Below, piece after piece: positions 53,539 to 63,234 of a stretch of DNA of 64,000 bases. The position numbers were made by a program, and so were the translations under genes. This DNA is from Thalassobius vesicularis (lineage in GTDB: Bacteria > Pseudomonadota > Alphaproteobacteria > Rhodobacterales > Rhodobacteraceae), in assembly GCF_004799325.1 (NCBI RefSeq), contig NZ_SSMD01000003.1:310001-374000 (forward strand), given 5' to 3'. The notes under the pieces were generated by a model. That model was given only the letters and a program-made list of their open reading frames with translations. It was not told where the DNA came from and made no database searches. Each line of letters starts with the position of its first letter. Positions within the stretch are counted from its first letter, which is position 1.

Positions 53539-54705
53539 TTATGTGCCCGACATGAGTTCATCGGCCGTTACTCTGGCCAGATGGTCTGCCTTGGACACGT
53601 TATCAAGGGTAAACCCGGCGCGAATAAGGCCAGTATCGGATGACATTTTGGTCATCACGGCCTCGACCACGCGGGCCATATCCAGAAATCCGATGCGTCC
53701 GGCGATGAACGCGTCCAGCGCGCGTTCCTTGGCCCCGTTGAAGATCGCGCCCATCATGCCACCGGTCTGCATCACCTCTTGCGCCAGACGCAGCGCCGGG
53801 TAGCGCTCGGGGTCCGGCGCGCGGAAGGTGAACTGCCCGACCTTCGTCAGGTCCAACCGCTCGACCGGCAGGGGGCGACGTTCGGGCCAGTGCAGGGCAT
53901 AGCCGATCGCGTGGCGCATATCCGGCGCGCCGACATGGGCCATCAGGGCCCCATCGTTGAAACCCACCAGCGCGTGGATCATCGATTCCGGGTGAACGAC
54001 GACCTCGATCTGGTTGGGTCTAACGCCAAAGAACTCTTTGGTTTCTATGACTTCCAAGGCCTTATTAAACATCGAGGCGCTGTCGATCGTGATCCGCTGC
54101 CCCATGTCCCAATTGGGATGAGAGGACGCCTGTTCCAGCGTGGCGCTGGCCAGTTTCTCCATCGGCCAGTCGCGGAAGGCCCCGCCGCTGGCGGTGATGA
54201 TGATACGCTCGACCGCAGCCATATCCTCGCCTACAAGGCCCTGGAAAATGGCGGAATGCTCGCTGTCCACCGGCAGCACGGTCGCATCATGCGCCTTGGC
54301 CGTGCCCATCAGCAGCGGCCCGGCAGTGACCAGCGATTCCTTGTTGGCCAAGGCCAGTGTCGCACCCTGTTCCAGCGCGGTCAGTCCGGGGGCCAACCCC
54401 GCAGCGCCCACGATGGCGGACATGACCCAATCGGCGGGACGTGCGGCAGCCTCGGTTAGGGCACCCTGCCCGGCCGCGGCCTCAACCCCGGTGCCGGCCA
54501 GTGCGGCGCGTAGATCGTCCAGCAGGTCCTCATGCGCGGTCACGGCCAGATCGGCCTTCAGCGCGACGGCATCCTTGGCCAGTTGCGCAATGTTGCGCCC
54601 ACCGGTCAGGGCCACCACGTCATAGTCATCCGGTGCACGCGCGATCAGGTCCAGCGTGTTCTGCCCGATCGAGCCCGTCGCCCCGAAAACGGAAACTTTC
54701 CTCAT
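53539..54705 (-). CDS. dxr: 1-deoxy-D-xylulose 5-phosphate reductoisomerase
   Basis: A 388-residue enzyme, the second step of the MEP isoprenoid pathway. The NADPH site is FGATGSIGQNTLDLI at the N-terminus; the active-site segments VDSEHSAIFQGL and ASGGAFRDWP, and VVHPESMIHALVGFNDG, are all present. It overlaps cdsA by 4 bp (ATGA) and precedes rseP. The isoprenoid product feeds the undecaprenyl synthase two genes upstream. Confidence 0.97.
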   Translation of the reverse strand: MRKVSVFGATGSIGQNTLDLIARAPDDYDVVALTGGRNIAQLAKDAVALKADLAVTAHEDLLDDLRAALAGTGVEAAAGQGALTEAAARPADWVMSAIVGAAGLAPGLTALEQGATLALANKESLVTAGPLLMGTAKAHDATVLPVDSEHSAIFQGLVGEDMAAVERIIITASGGAFRDWPMEKLASATLEQASSHPNWDMGQRITIDSASMFNKALEVIETKEFFGVRPNQIEVVVHPESMIHALVGFNDGALMAHVGAPDMRHAIGYALHWPERRPLPVERLDLTKVGQFTFRAPDPERYPALRLAQEVMQTGGMMGAIFNGAKERALDAFIAGRIGFLDMARVVEAVMTKMSSDTGLIRAGFTLDNVSKADHLARVTADELMSGT

Positions 54706-55484
54706 TCCACCCCCGGCGGAAAGCCCGCGAGTTGCCCCGCGATCAGGAACAGCATCAGCGCGCCCAGCATCCCGTCGAACCGGTCCAGCAGCCCGCCGTG
54801 CCCCGGGATCAGATGCGAGCTGTCCTTGACGCCCATCTTCCGCTTGATCGCGCTTTCAGCGATGTCCCCCATCTGAGAGGCCATCGACAGTGCGACGCTG
54901 ATCCCGATCAGCCCGGGCCCGGCGCCCAGGTCCAGCATGAACCACACGGCGACCACGGCTGCGCCCACCCAGCCTGCAATGGTTCCAGACCAGGTTTTCT
55001 TGGGGCTGACACGCGGCCAGAATTTCGGCCCGCCGATCATGCGACCTGCGAAATAGCCCGCCACATCGGTGACAACGACCACGGCAACCAGCCACAGGGT
55101 CCAGGCCACGCCATGTTCCAGCCGCAGCAGGATGCCGCCCAGACCGGCCAGCATGATCATCGGCATATACGCGATAAAGACGCCGCGGTTCTGTTTCAGC
55201 AGGCTCAGCCCGACCAACGCAGGCGCCAGAACGACGGGCAGCGAGAAAGCGGGCGGCAAATAGGCGGCGGCCAGCACCGCCCCTGCCCCCAAGGCGCCCA
55301 GTTGCAGCGCGGCGGCCTTGCCCTCGGGTTGCAGCATCCGCGCCAGTTCCCACGCCATCAGCCCGCAGATCGCGGCCAGCAACACGATGAACACCGTCCC
55401 ACCCTGCATGATCGCGAACGCGCCCACCGCCAGCATCCCGATCGCCGAGAAAACACGCGGCGCCAAATCATCCCATTGTGCCAT
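54702..55484 (-). CDS. cdsA: phosphatidate cytidylyltransferase CdsA
   Basis: A 260-residue polytopic membrane enzyme that makes CDP-diacylglycerol from phosphatidate and CTP. It has about seven helices and a C-terminal signature spread over SPKKTWSGTIAGW, MGDIAESAIKRKMGVKDSS and PGHGGLLDRFDG, the CDS family motif. The ATG at 55484 is preferred over an in-frame start at 55616 inside uppS. It lies 2 bp after the uppS stop. Confidence 0.94.
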   Translation of the reverse strand: MAQWDDLAPRVFSAIGMLAVGAFAIMQGGTVFIVLLAAICGLMAWELARMLQPEGKAAALQLGALGAGAVLAAAYLPPAFSLPVVLAPALVGLSLLKQNRGVFIAYMPMIMLAGLGGILLRLEHGVAWTLWLVAVVVVTDVAGYFAGRMIGGPKFWPRVSPKKTWSGTIAGWVGAAVVAVWFMLDLGAGPGLIGISVALSMASQMGDIAESAIKRKMGVKDSSHLIPGHGGLLDRFDGMLGALMLFLIAGQLAGFPPGVE

Positions 55485-55486
55485 GG

Positions 55487-56212
55487 TCAGGCCTTTACTC
55501 CGCCATAGCGGCGGTCCCGGTTCGAGTAGTTGCCCACGATCCCCGCGAAAATCTCGGCGGTGAAATCGGGCCACAGGGTGTCGATGAATTCGTATTCGGC
55601 ATAGGCTGATTGCCACAGCAGAAAGTTGGAAATCCGCGCCTCGCCGCTGGTGCGGATCACCAGATCCGGGTCGGGCAGCACGCAGGTGTCCAGGTATTTC
55701 GGCAGGGTTTCCTCGTCCACGCTGGCCGGGTCCAGGCGGCCTGCGGCGACGTCCTCGGCCAGACGCTTGGTGGCGCGGGCGACTTCGTCCCGGCCGCCGT
55801 AGTTCAGCGCGATGGTCAGGTGAACGCGGTCGTTTTCCGCCGTCATCTGCTCCAACTCGTCCATCAGGGCGATCAGTTTCTTATCCAGCTTCACCCGGTC
55901 CCCGATAAAGCGTACGCGCACGCCTTCGTTCAGCAGCGCGCGGGCTTCCTTGGTGATGTAGCGGCGGAACAGGCTCATCAGCCCGGCGACCTCGACCTGG
56001 GTCCGTTTCCAGTTCTCAGTCGAAAAAGCAAAGATCGTCAGGTACTTGACACCCAGATCCGGGCAGGCCTCGACGATTTCACGCACACGTCGCGCCCCGG
56101 CATGGTGACCGAACAGGCGCGGACGACCACGTTGGGTGGCCCAGCGACCGTTGCCATCCATGATGATGGCAACGTGGCGCGGACCCCGGGCAGGTGCTGA
56201 TGCGGTGGCCAT
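55487..56212 (-). CDS. uppS: undecaprenyl diphosphate synthase UppS
   Basis: A 241-residue cis-prenyltransferase that makes the C55 lipid carrier for peptidoglycan and O-antigen. The catalytic aspartate is Asp19 in [37 protein letters not shown] and [19 protein letters not shown] are the further conserved regions. It follows frr by 20 bp and precedes cdsA by 2 bp. Confidence 0.97.
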   Translation of the reverse strand: MATASAPARGPRHVAIIMDGNGRWATQRGRPRLFGHHAGARRVREIVEACPDLGVKYLTIFAFSTENWKRTQVEVAGLMSLFRRYITKEARALLNEGVRVRFIGDRVKLDKKLIALMDELEQMTAENDRVHLTIALNYGGRDEVARATKRLAEDVAAGRLDPASVDEETLPKYLDTCVLPDPDLVIRTSGEARISNFLLWQSAYAEYEFIDTLWPDFTAEIFAGIVGNYSNRDRRYGGVKA

Positions 56213-56232
56213 ATCAGCCCCCTTCCCGGTCC

Positions 56233-56796
56233 TCAGACCTGCATGATTTCGGCTTGTTTGGTTTCCAGCGCCTTGTCGACCAGCGCGATGTGCTTGTCGG
56301 TCAGGTCCTGCACCTCGGATTCCCAGAATTTCTGGTCGTCCTCGGACATGCCGGCGGCCTTGGCCTTCTTGATCTGGTCCATGCCGTCGCGGCGCACGTT
56401 GCGGATCGCGACGCGAGCACGCTCGGCGTAGTCGCCTGCGACCTTGGTCAGCTCGCGGCGGCGTTCTTCGTTCAGCTCGGGGATCGGCAGCATGATGATG
56501 GTGCCGTTCAGCTGCGGGTTGATGCCCAGACCGCTGATACGGATCGCTTTTTCCACCTTGCCGACCATCGACTTGTCCCAGACGTTGATGGTGACCATGC
56601 GCGGCTCGGGGACGTTGACGGTGCCCAGCTGGTTGATCGGAGTCATCTGGCCGTAGGCTTCGACATGGATCGGGTCCAGCATCTGGCTGGAGGCGCGGCC
56701 CGTCCGCAGCGAGGCGAATTCGTTGCGCAGCGCGCCGAGGGCGCCATCCATGCGGCGGGACAGGTCGTCGGTGTTAATCTCGATCTCATCAGACAT
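56233..56796 (-). CDS. frr: ribosome recycling factor
   Basis: A 187-residue tRNA-shaped protein that splits post-termination ribosomes together with EF-G. It shows [20 protein letters not shown], the [13 protein letters not shown] region, [20 protein letters not shown] and the C-terminal helix [17 protein letters not shown]. Standard length. It lies 60 bp downstream of pyrH, the usual bacterial order. Confidence 0.97.
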   Translation of the reverse strand: MSDEIEINTDDLSRRMDGALGALRNEFASLRTGRASSQMLDPIHVEAYGQMTPINQLGTVNVPEPRMVTINVWDKSMVGKVEKAIRISGLGINPQLNGTIIMLPIPELNEERRRELTKVAGDYAERARVAIRNVRRDGMDQIKKAKAAGMSEDDQKFWESEVQDLTDKHIALVDKALETKQAEIMQV

Positions 56797-56856
56797 GGTG
56801 TTGGTCTTCCTTGCTTGCCCGTTGCCCGGGCCTTTCTGGCTGGTGTCAGGATATGC

Positions 56857-57591
56857 TTATCCGGTCACGGTTGTATAGGTGCCTTCCCCGGCCAGGATGC
56901 CCCGGAACCCGCCCGGCTCGTCCAGCGAGAAGACGATGATCGGCAGGTTGTTGTCGCGGGCCAGTGCAATCGCGCTGGCATCCATCACGCCCAGATGACC
57001 GGCCAGAACCTCGTCATAGGTGACGGTGTCATAGCGTTTGGCATCGGCGTGTTTCACCGGGTCCTTGTCGTAGACGCCATCCACCTTGGTGCCCTTGAAG
57101 ATCGCCTGACAGGCCATCTCGTTGGCGCGCAGGGTCGCGGCGGTGTCGGTGGTGAAATAGGGGTTGCCGGTGCCCGCCGCGAAGATGCAGACGCGCTTCT
57201 TCTCAAGGTGGCGGACGGCGCGGCGGCGGATGTAGGGCTCGCACACCTGATCCATCGGGATGGCGCTGATGACGCGGGTGAAGACCCCCAGCTGTTCCAG
57301 TGCGGCCTGCATTCCCAGCGCGTTCATCACGGTGGCCAGCATGCCCATGTAGTCGGCGGTGGTGCGTTCCATTCCCTGCGCGCTGCCTTGCAGACCGCGG
57401 AAGATGTTACCCCCGCCGATCACCATGCAGATCTCGACGCCCAGATCGTGGACCGATTTGACCTCACGCGCGATGCGTTCGACGGTTGGCGGGTGCAGGC
57501 CGAATCCCTGAGGCCCCATCAGCGCCTCCCCCGAGATCTTCAGCATTACGCGTTTGAACTTGGTGCCAGAGGCTTGGGAGGTGTCGGCCAT
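56857..57591 (-). CDS. pyrH: UMP kinase PyrH
   Basis: A 244-residue amino-acid-kinase-fold enzyme that phosphorylates UMP to UDP. Motifs include [57 protein letters not shown] and VYDKDPVKH. The ATG at 57591 follows GGAGCACCCC. It begins the minus-strand envelope super-operon here and is divergent from miaA; tsf, its common partner, is not adjacent. Confidence 0.97.
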   Translation of the reverse strand: MADTSQASGTKFKRVMLKISGEALMGPQGFGLHPPTVERIAREVKSVHDLGVEICMVIGGGNIFRGLQGSAQGMERTTADYMGMLATVMNALGMQAALEQLGVFTRVISAIPMDQVCEPYIRRRAVRHLEKKRVCIFAAGTGNPYFTTDTAATLRANEMACQAIFKGTKVDGVYDKDPVKHADAKRYDTVTYDEVLAGHLGVMDASAIALARDNNLPIIVFSLDEPGGFRGILAGEGTYTTVTG

Positions 57592-57729
57592 GGGGTGCTC
57601 CGTTTCGGCAACGTCTTGTTGCGGCGCAAAATGTCGGAAAATGGCGGCAGGTTCAATCCGAGAGTCCCAACATATACGAATTCCCCGTCTCCCTCTTACA
57701 AGAGATGCGAAAACAAGGTAACCCGAGGC

Positions 57730-58605
57730 ATGATCCAGCTCAGCGATATCCCTGCAAACCGGCCCGTTCTGATCGCCGGTCCGACCGCCTCGGGCAAATC
57801 CGCCCTGGCGTTGCAGATCGCGCGGGACTCTGGCGGCGTCATCGTGAATGCCGACGCGATTCAGGTGTTCGCCAACTGGCGCATCCTGACCGCCCGCCCT
57901 TCGGCCGAGGATGAGGCCGAGGCACCGCATCGCCTGTACGGCCACATCCCCGGAGACGCCGAATATTCGGTTGGCCACTGGCTGCGCGACCTGACCCCGA
58001 TCCTGACGGGCCCCGAGCGGCCGATCATCGTCGGTGGCACCGGCCTCTATTTCACCGCGCTGACCGAAGGGCTGGCCGACATCCCCGCCACACCGCCCGA
58101 GATCCGCGCCCAGGCCGATGCCCGCATCGCCGAACACGGACACTCCCCCCTGCTGGACGAGATCGACCCCGAAACCCGCGCCCGTCTGGACGTGCTGAAC
58201 CCGGTCCGCGTCCAGCGCGCATGGGAGGTGCAGCAAGCCACCGGTCGCGGTCTGGCCGCCTGGCAGGACGACACGCCGCCACCGCTGTTGCCGTTGTCCT
58301 CGACCGTGCCGATCGTGTTCGACGTCGACAAAACATGGCTGAACGAACGCATCGCCCGCCGGTTCGACGCCATGCTGGACCACGGCGCGCTGGACGAGGC
58401 CCGCGCCAACTTGCCGACATGGAACCCGGCCAGCCTGTCGGCCAAGGCCATCGGCGCACCCGAACTGATCGCGCATCTGCAAGGCGACATGACCCTGGAA
58501 CAAGCCCGCGACGCGGCGACGATTGCCACGAGGCAGTTTGCAAAACGCCAGCGCACCTGGTTTCGTTCGAAAATGAAAGAATGGGTCAAATTCAGCCCGA
58601 TTTGA
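57730..58605 (+). CDS. miaA: tRNA dimethylallyltransferase MiaA
   Basis: A 291-residue enzyme that adds a dimethylallyl group to A37 of tRNAs reading UNN codons, using DMAPP from the MEP pathway. The P-loop is GPTASGKS (17-24); other motifs are [11 protein letters not shown], the [11 protein letters not shown] region, [12 protein letters not shown] and the C-terminal [14 protein letters not shown]. The ATG at 57730 follows CCCGAGGC. It is divergent from pyrH with 138 bp between them. Confidence 0.96.
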   Translation: MIQLSDIPANRPVLIAGPTASGKSALALQIARDSGGVIVNADAIQVFANWRILTARPSAEDEAEAPHRLYGHIPGDAEYSVGHWLRDLTPILTGPERPIIVGGTGLYFTALTEGLADIPATPPEIRAQADARIAEHGHSPLLDEIDPETRARLDVLNPVRVQRAWEVQQATGRGLAAWQDDTPPPLLPLSSTVPIVFDVDKTWLNERIARRFDAMLDHGALDEARANLPTWNPASLSAKAIGAPELIAHLQGDMTLEQARDAATIATRQFAKRQRTWFRSKMKEWVKFSPI

Positions 58606-58691
58606 TCAACTTAGTACTTTACATTTTCTGATGCTGTAGCGCAATTTTCACGGGAACCGCAGCAAATTGATAGTCGAAACCCCGCATACCC

Positions 58692-59513
58692 GTGTCAGAT
58701 CCCGCCTCGCCCACCAGTGACATCCGCATCACCTCGATTGCGCAACTGACGCGCAACGGCAGCTGGCGGCTGACCGGCCTTCACGACCGGAACGAGGACC
58801 TGCTGCTTTGGGTCACCAAGGGGCAAGGTTTGGCCACGCTCCAAGGCATCCGGCGCGGGGTTGGCGCGCATAATGCGTTCTACATTCCGGCGGGGACGCT
58901 GTTCTCGATGGATCTGGGGCGCACCGGGTTCGGCATCGCAGTCCGTATCCCTCATGATCCGTCTCTGGCCCTGGTGGACACGCCGCTGCTGTTGCGGGTC
59001 CGCGACGTGCATGCCCAATCCGAATTGACCGGCCTTCTGGACAACCTGCAACGCGAACTGGACCACGCCGCCCCCTATCTGGAGGAAGCCGCCCGCGCCC
59101 ATGTCGCCCTTCTATCAGTCTGGATGCGGCGGCAGGCCCTGGCGATCTACGGCACCGAAGAACCGGCCACCACCGCCGGCCAACGTCTGGTCGAGGCGTT
59201 CTGCGCCCTTGTCGCCCGTGAATTTCGCACCGGCAAAACCATGGCCGATTTCGCCGCCATGCTGGGCGTGACCCCGACGCACCTGTCCCGCGCCTGCCGT
59301 GAGCACACTGGAATGACCGCCGCCGATGTGCTGACCAAACGCAGCCTCTACGAGGCCCGCCTGCTGATCGAGACCACGGAATTGCCTCTGAAAGAGATCA
59401 GCGAGACGCTGGGCTTCGGCAGCCCCGCCTATTTCTCGCGCTTCGTGCTGCAACACACGGGCACCAGCCCGACCGACCTGCGAAAGGCCGCCGCCAAACT
59501 TCGTAAGGGCTAG
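58692..59513 (+). CDS. AraC-family transcriptional regulator
   Basis: A 273-residue regulator with an N-terminal cupin-like sensing domain (about 20-150) and a C-terminal double helix-turn-helix (about 175-268). The latter is visible as MADFAAMLGVTPTHLSRACREHTG and the second helix pair ISETLGFGSPAYFSRF. The start is a GTG at 58692, 86 bp after miaA. No obvious target operon adjoins it; its effector is unknown. A shared terminator separates it from the next, convergent gene. Confidence 0.9.
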   Translation: MSDPASPTSDIRITSIAQLTRNGSWRLTGLHDRNEDLLLWVTKGQGLATLQGIRRGVGAHNAFYIPAGTLFSMDLGRTGFGIAVRIPHDPSLALVDTPLLLRVRDVHAQSELTGLLDNLQRELDHAAPYLEEAARAHVALLSVWMRRQALAIYGTEEPATTAGQRLVEAFCALVAREFRTGKTMADFAAMLGVTPTHLSRACREHTGMTAADVLTKRSLYEARLLIETTELPLKEISETLGFGSPAYFSRFVLQHTGTSPTDLRKAAAKLRKG

Positions 59514-59526
59514 GCGGCACAGAACA

Positions 59527-59553
59527 AAACCCCCGCCAATAGGGCGGGGGTTT
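59527..59553. terminator. bidirectional Rho-independent terminator
   Basis: Perfect eleven-base-pair stem AAACCCCCGCC/GGCGGGGGTTT with a five-base loop. A on one side and T on the other let it serve both the AraC gene and the convergent minus-strand gene. Confidence 0.92.
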
Positions 59554-59567
59554 CTGGATCAACTCTA

Positions 59568-60065
59568 TCAGTCGGCCGCGTCAGCGTGGTTCATCGGCAG
59601 CTTCAGCCCTTCGAGACGGTCCACCGTCTCGTCCGCGAAGGCGGCGATCATCGCCCGCTCCAGAGCCTCGGTCGGCACGTTTTCCGCGCTGACGGCATGC
59701 ATCAGGATCGGGCAGGTATAGTCCGACTCGGTCCCTTTGGATTTGTCGATGTAGACGAACCCGCCCAGACGGTCGAAACGGCCGTCACCCGGCAGATCCT
59801 GATCGTCATTCATCAAGACTTCCCAGATATCGACGTCGATCGAATGGCCGTTTTCGGGCATGCGATTGTCCTGATCGGCCTTGATCTCGGCGCTCAGTTC
59901 GGCCGGCAGCAGCGGGTGCTGGGCAGCGGCATCGCTGTCTTCCTAGGGCGCAGTTTGCAGGGTTTCGTCCACTTCAACCGCCTCCACCGGCAGCTGGGTC
60001 GAGGCATAGGCCGTGCCAGTCAGGCCAAGGATCACGGTCATAGCGGTCAACGATTTCTTGAACAT
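59568..60065 (-). pseudogene. small exported protein gene interrupted by an in-frame TAG
   Basis: From the ATG at 60065 (MFKKSLTAMTVILGLTGTAYA, a clear signal peptide, with AGAAAG upstream) the frame runs 40 residues to a TAG at 59943-59945. It then continues open in the same frame for 124 more residues to the TGA at 59568. The sequence after the stop (EDSDAAAQHPLLPAELSAE) has coding character and no ATG, GTG or TTG for 27 codons. The natural reading is one acidic, exported protein of about 165 residues broken by a nonsense change. Alternatives are amber readthrough, or re-initiation at the ATG at 59861, which has AGGA upstream. The family is not recognised. It lies downstream of the cytochrome c peroxidase gene. 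Confidence 0.7.
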
Positions 60066-60210
60066 TTCGGTTTCTTTCTGTTGTTTCGCTTGCCGCGGGG
60101 CTGGCAGTGCCGATGCCCCGTGTATCGCATGCAAGCTCAACAGAAAGAGCGGCAACCAAGTTCCGAAATATTTTTGATCACATTTGAGGATCGCCACGGA
60201 ACCCGTTGGT

Positions 60211-61377
60211 TTAATTTTGCTTTTCCGCGTCCAAATCCGCCAGCAACGGCTCATACCGGGCGTCCGTCAGCGTCCGAAGAAAGGCAACCAGCGCGTCGAT
60301 CCGGTCAGCTTTCAGCGCCGGTCCGATCTCCAACTCGGTCAGCGAGAGGTTGCGCGCCTCCTCGGGCTCGCCCCAAGGCTGGCCGGTCTCGGGATTGATC
60401 TGCGCCGCTGCCGCGCGCGAGTTGTACTTGTTGTAGAACAGCACCACGGTTTTCAGATCCTGAAACACCCCATTGTGCATGTAGGGGCCCGTCACAGCGA
60501 CGTTGCGCAGCGTGGGCACCTTGAATTGCCCGGCATGATCCGATGCGCCGGTGTGCGCGTGCAGGCCGGAGTCCCCGACACGCCGCCCCAGCTTGGCCTG
60601 CAGATCGACGTTTTCTGGCACGCCGATATTGTGGAACTCGTAATTGCTGAAGGTCTCGCGGGGGTCCGTGGCGCTGGTCCGCAACTGGTGGCAGACGTTG
60701 CAATTGCTGAACTGCTGCGAGAAAAACAGCACCCGCCCCAGCTCTTCCTCATTGGTCAACTCAACCTCGCCGCGCAGGTAGCGGTCGTATTTCGAGTCGA
60801 AAGGCGCAAAGGTATCCGTCTGTTCAAAACGCGCGATGGCGTCGGTCATCGCGGCATAGCCCTGCTCGGCGTCGTCCAACGCGGCCTGACCATAAAGCAC
60901 CGCGAAGGCGCGCACATAGTCGGGGTTTTCGCGCAAACGCGCGACGACGCTGGCCTTGTCTGGCATGCCCATCTCGATCGGGTTCAACGGCGGCCCACCG
61001 GCCTGCCCTTTCAGACCGGCCTCACGCCCGTCCCAGAATTGACCGCCGACATGACGCCCGTCGGACCGTTGGTGAAACTCGGGGGAAAACGCGGCATAGG
61101 CTGCCGTCGGGGCGTTGCGGTCGCCCAGCGACTCTCCGTCATCACCGAGAGAGGTCGCCATGCCCAGACGGACCCCGCGCGGATCGGAGAAGCCTGTTTC
61201 GGGGTCATGGCAGCTTGCGCAGGCCTGGGTCCGGTTCTTGGACAGGTTGACGTCGAAAAACAGCGCGCGTCCCAGATCTTCGTGGGTTTTCAGTGCGGTA
61301 TCACCGGCAGAAACTGCGATTGCACCGGCCATTGCCACTGCGCCAAACGCGGAAATCGTTAACCAAGCCCGTGCCAT
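60211..61377 (-). CDS. di-heme cytochrome c peroxidase (CcpA/MauG-like)
   Basis: A 388-residue periplasmic protein with a signal peptide (1-24) and two c-type heme sites, CASCH at 53-57 and CNVCH at 226-230, the layout of bacterial di-heme peroxidases. Further conserved stretches are LGRALFFD, FWDGREAGLKGQA and VPTLRNVAVTGPYMHNGVF, the last including the methionine/histidine ligand region. It would reduce hydrogen peroxide with electrons from small cytochromes. The MauG subgroup, which modifies proteins, cannot be excluded. The neighbouring small exported gene lies 145 bp downstream. Confidence 0.93.
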   Translation of the reverse strand: MARAWLTISAFGAVAMAGAIAVSAGDTALKTHEDLGRALFFDVNLSKNRTQACASCHDPETGFSDPRGVRLGMATSLGDDGESLGDRNAPTAAYAAFSPEFHQRSDGRHVGGQFWDGREAGLKGQAGGPPLNPIEMGMPDKASVVARLRENPDYVRAFAVLYGQAALDDAEQGYAAMTDAIARFEQTDTFAPFDSKYDRYLRGEVELTNEEELGRVLFFSQQFSNCNVCHQLRTSATDPRETFSNYEFHNIGVPENVDLQAKLGRRVGDSGLHAHTGASDHAGQFKVPTLRNVAVTGPYMHNGVFQDLKTVVLFYNKYNSRAAAAQINPETGQPWGEPEEARNLSLTELEIGPALKADRIDALVAFLRTLTDARYEPLLADLDAEKQN

Positions 61378-61450
61378 CTGAGTCTCCTGACTGTGTTCGT
61401 CAGGGGTTTAGACCCATTCAGCAGATAATGTCGAGTATTTTTGTAGGTTA

Positions 61451-62035
61451 TTAACTACCCCAGATCGCAACCACGTAATCCCGGGTTTCCGCAAAGGGCG
61501 GAACACCACCATGTTTACGCACAGCTTCGGGGCCGGCGTTATAGGCGGCCAACGCCAGACGCCACGAGCCAAAGGCGCGGTACTGCTGCGCCAGGTAGCG
61601 TGCTCCGCCATCCAGGTTTTCGTAGGGATCCAGCGGATCGACGCCCAGCCGTTCTGCGGTGTCGGGCATCAACTGAGCCAGTCCCAACGCGCCCTTCACT
61701 GACTTTGCATCCTTGTTGAAGCGGCTTTCCTGATGCACCAGTTTCAGGAACAGATCCTCGGGCACGCCATGACGCTGCGCGGCCGAGCGCGCCATCTCCA
61801 GATACGGGCCGCGATACCCGCCCTCGTACGCGCCATTACCCCATTTGGTGGGCGTATTGACGCTGGGCGGCTGCAGACGGATGCTGGAATTATACTGCTT
61901 GGCGGCGCGGTTATCCAAAACCTTGGTCTGGTAGGAAAACAGCTTGTTGCGGGACTTCGTCGACAGCACATCCGCATCGGCGGCCCCGGCCAGCGTCAGT
62001 GCCAGAAGCCCGGCCACAGTTACCAGTTTTCGCAT
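61451..62035 (-). CDS. lytic transglycosylase (SLT domain)
   Basis: A 194-residue exported murein hydrolase: signal peptide 1-22, a short linker, then an SLT domain with catalytic Glu103 in [24 protein letters not shown], and [15 protein letters not shown]. It cleaves the glycan strand to form 1,6-anhydromuramic ends. The small size and domain resemble the VirB1/MltC-like group common beside roseobacter housekeeping genes. It is probably monocistronic. Confidence 0.93.
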   Translation of the reverse strand: MRKLVTVAGLLALTLAGAADADVLSTKSRNKLFSYQTKVLDNRAAKQYNSSIRLQPPSVNTPTKWGNGAYEGGYRGPYLEMARSAAQRHGVPEDLFLKLVHQESRFNKDAKSVKGALGLAQLMPDTAERLGVDPLDPYENLDGGARYLAQQYRAFGSWRLALAAYNAGPEAVRKHGGVPPFAETRDYVVAIWGS

Positions 62036-62107
62036 TCCTACAGTCCCGCACCATCAAAACTGTGCGCATGTTAGCCATTCTGGCCGGGATTGCCAGCGCA
62101 GGCTGTC

Positions 62108-62665
62108 TTACTCGGCGGGGCTTTGCGCATTCTCGGACGCAGGCTCGGACACGAGCGGCTGGCTCATCAGGTCCTCGATCAGCAGGCTGACCAGTTCACC
62201 CCGACCCGCCGCGCCGGATTTGCGGTAGATCGCGTTCAGATGCGCCTTGACGGTGCCCTCGGCACAGCCCCGCAACGCGGCGATCTCGGCAATCGAAGCG
62301 CCCTTGATGGCGAATGTGGCCACGTCCTGCTCGGACGGGGTCAGCCCCCATTGCCGGAAATACGAGTCCATCAGGTCATGCAGCGCGCCCGAGGCGATGG
62401 ACAGCCCGCGCTCCATGCTTTCCTGGCGCCGTAGCATCACCAGCAGGAACCGGATTTCCACTGCGACCGACAAAGCCAGCGACAAGGCCGCCGCCAACTC
62501 GATGCCCGAGTGAAAATTCAGGTGCAGCGCGCGCGTTTCCCAGATGTCCGCAAACGTGTCGGACAGAAAGAACACGGCGGCGAAGGCCTGAACCAAGATC
62601 AGCAGGATCAGGCCCAGGCTCTTGCGTTTGAGTGACTTTGTGGTCACGGCTTCGATTGACTCCAT
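62108..62665 (-). CDS. membrane-anchored LuxR-type transcriptional regulator
   Basis: A 185-residue protein with two N-terminal membrane helices (about 18-37 and 52-76) and a LuxR/FixJ helix-turn-helix domain (about 105-165) visible as LTPSEQDVATFAIKGASIAEIA and EGTVKAHLNAIYRKSG. There is no receiver or autoinducer domain, so the membrane part may be the sensor. Its start lies 22 bp inside the cytochrome b561-like gene, showing co-expression. The targets are unknown. Confidence 0.85.
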   Translation of the reverse strand: MESIEAVTTKSLKRKSLGLILLILVQAFAAVFFLSDTFADIWETRALHLNFHSGIELAAALSLALSVAVEIRFLLVMLRRQESMERGLSIASGALHDLMDSYFRQWGLTPSEQDVATFAIKGASIAEIAALRGCAEGTVKAHLNAIYRKSGAAGRGELVSLLIEDLMSQPLVSEPASENAQSPAE

Positions 62666-63183
62666 TCCGGCAGAATCTTCCGCCCGGTTACCATGGCGCG
62701 GGGCAGATTGACACCTGTCCGGCGGGATTCAAACAGTACGGCGGCCACGTGCAGGACGACGGACACCCACAGCCAGTTCACGAAAACCTCGTGCACTTCC
62801 TCGACCCATTCCATACCCCAGAAGGTGATGGTCGTCATCATATAGCCGCTGGCAGCGATCAGCAGCACGGTCGCAAGGATGTTGTAGATCATCAGCGCGC
62901 CCAGCGGCGTATGCCCCAGATGCACCCGGCGACGGCCAAGCGAAACGTCCCGCGCCTGTTCCAACGAGGCCCCCAGATCGGGCGGGAAATCGCTGAACCG
63001 CGCGTGCTTGGTGCCGATCAGGCCCCAGACGATCCGGATCGCAACCAGACCCAGAACGACATAGCCCACCTGAATGTGCAGTTTGCTTTCTTCGTCCAGC
63101 AGCAGGCCATTGGCGACGATCCCTGCGACCAGAGACCAGTGGAACAGCCGCACCAGCGGGTCCCAGACCTTGACGGTTTTCAT
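62644..63183 (-). CDS. cytochrome b561-family membrane protein
   Basis: A 179-residue di-heme b-type cytochrome with four membrane helices and histidines at expected places (RLFHWSLVAG, HIQVGYVVLG, VEEVHEVFVNWLW, VVLHVAAV). It probably moves electrons between the quinone pool and a periplasmic acceptor. The signature start is MKTVKVWDPLVRLFHW. It follows the PepSY gene by 51 bp, with a hairpin in between, and overlaps the LuxR-type gene by 22 bp. Confidence 0.88.
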   Translation of the reverse strand: MKTVKVWDPLVRLFHWSLVAGIVANGLLLDEESKLHIQVGYVVLGLVAIRIVWGLIGTKHARFSDFPPDLGASLEQARDVSLGRRRVHLGHTPLGALMIYNILATVLLIAASGYMMTTITFWGMEWVEEVHEVFVNWLWVSVVLHVAAVLFESRRTGVNLPRAMVTGRKILPEWSQSKP

Positions 63184-63205
63184 GGTGATATCCTCCGTTC
63201 GGATG

Positions 63206-63227
63206 GCGGGGGGCCTGCGCCCCCCAA
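63206..63227 (-). promoter_or_regulatory. intercistronic GC hairpin between PepSY and cytochrome b genes
   Basis: Seven-base-pair stem GGGGGGC/GCCCCCC around a four-base loop (63208-63225), with no T tract, in the 51-bp gap. It probably stabilises or processes the mRNA so that the PepSY message outnumbers the cytochrome message; this is inference. Confidence 0.45.
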
Positions 63228-63234
63228 TCCGCGA

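Noticed and set aside
56194-57729. 5' extension of the miaA frame across uppS-frr-pyrH
   Set aside because: It is antisense to three solid genes; the MiaA N-terminus and P-loop begin at 57730.
60170-60184. Possible FNR half-site (TTGATCACATTTGAG) near the broken exported gene
   Set aside because: Only one half matches; the second half departs from ATCAA.
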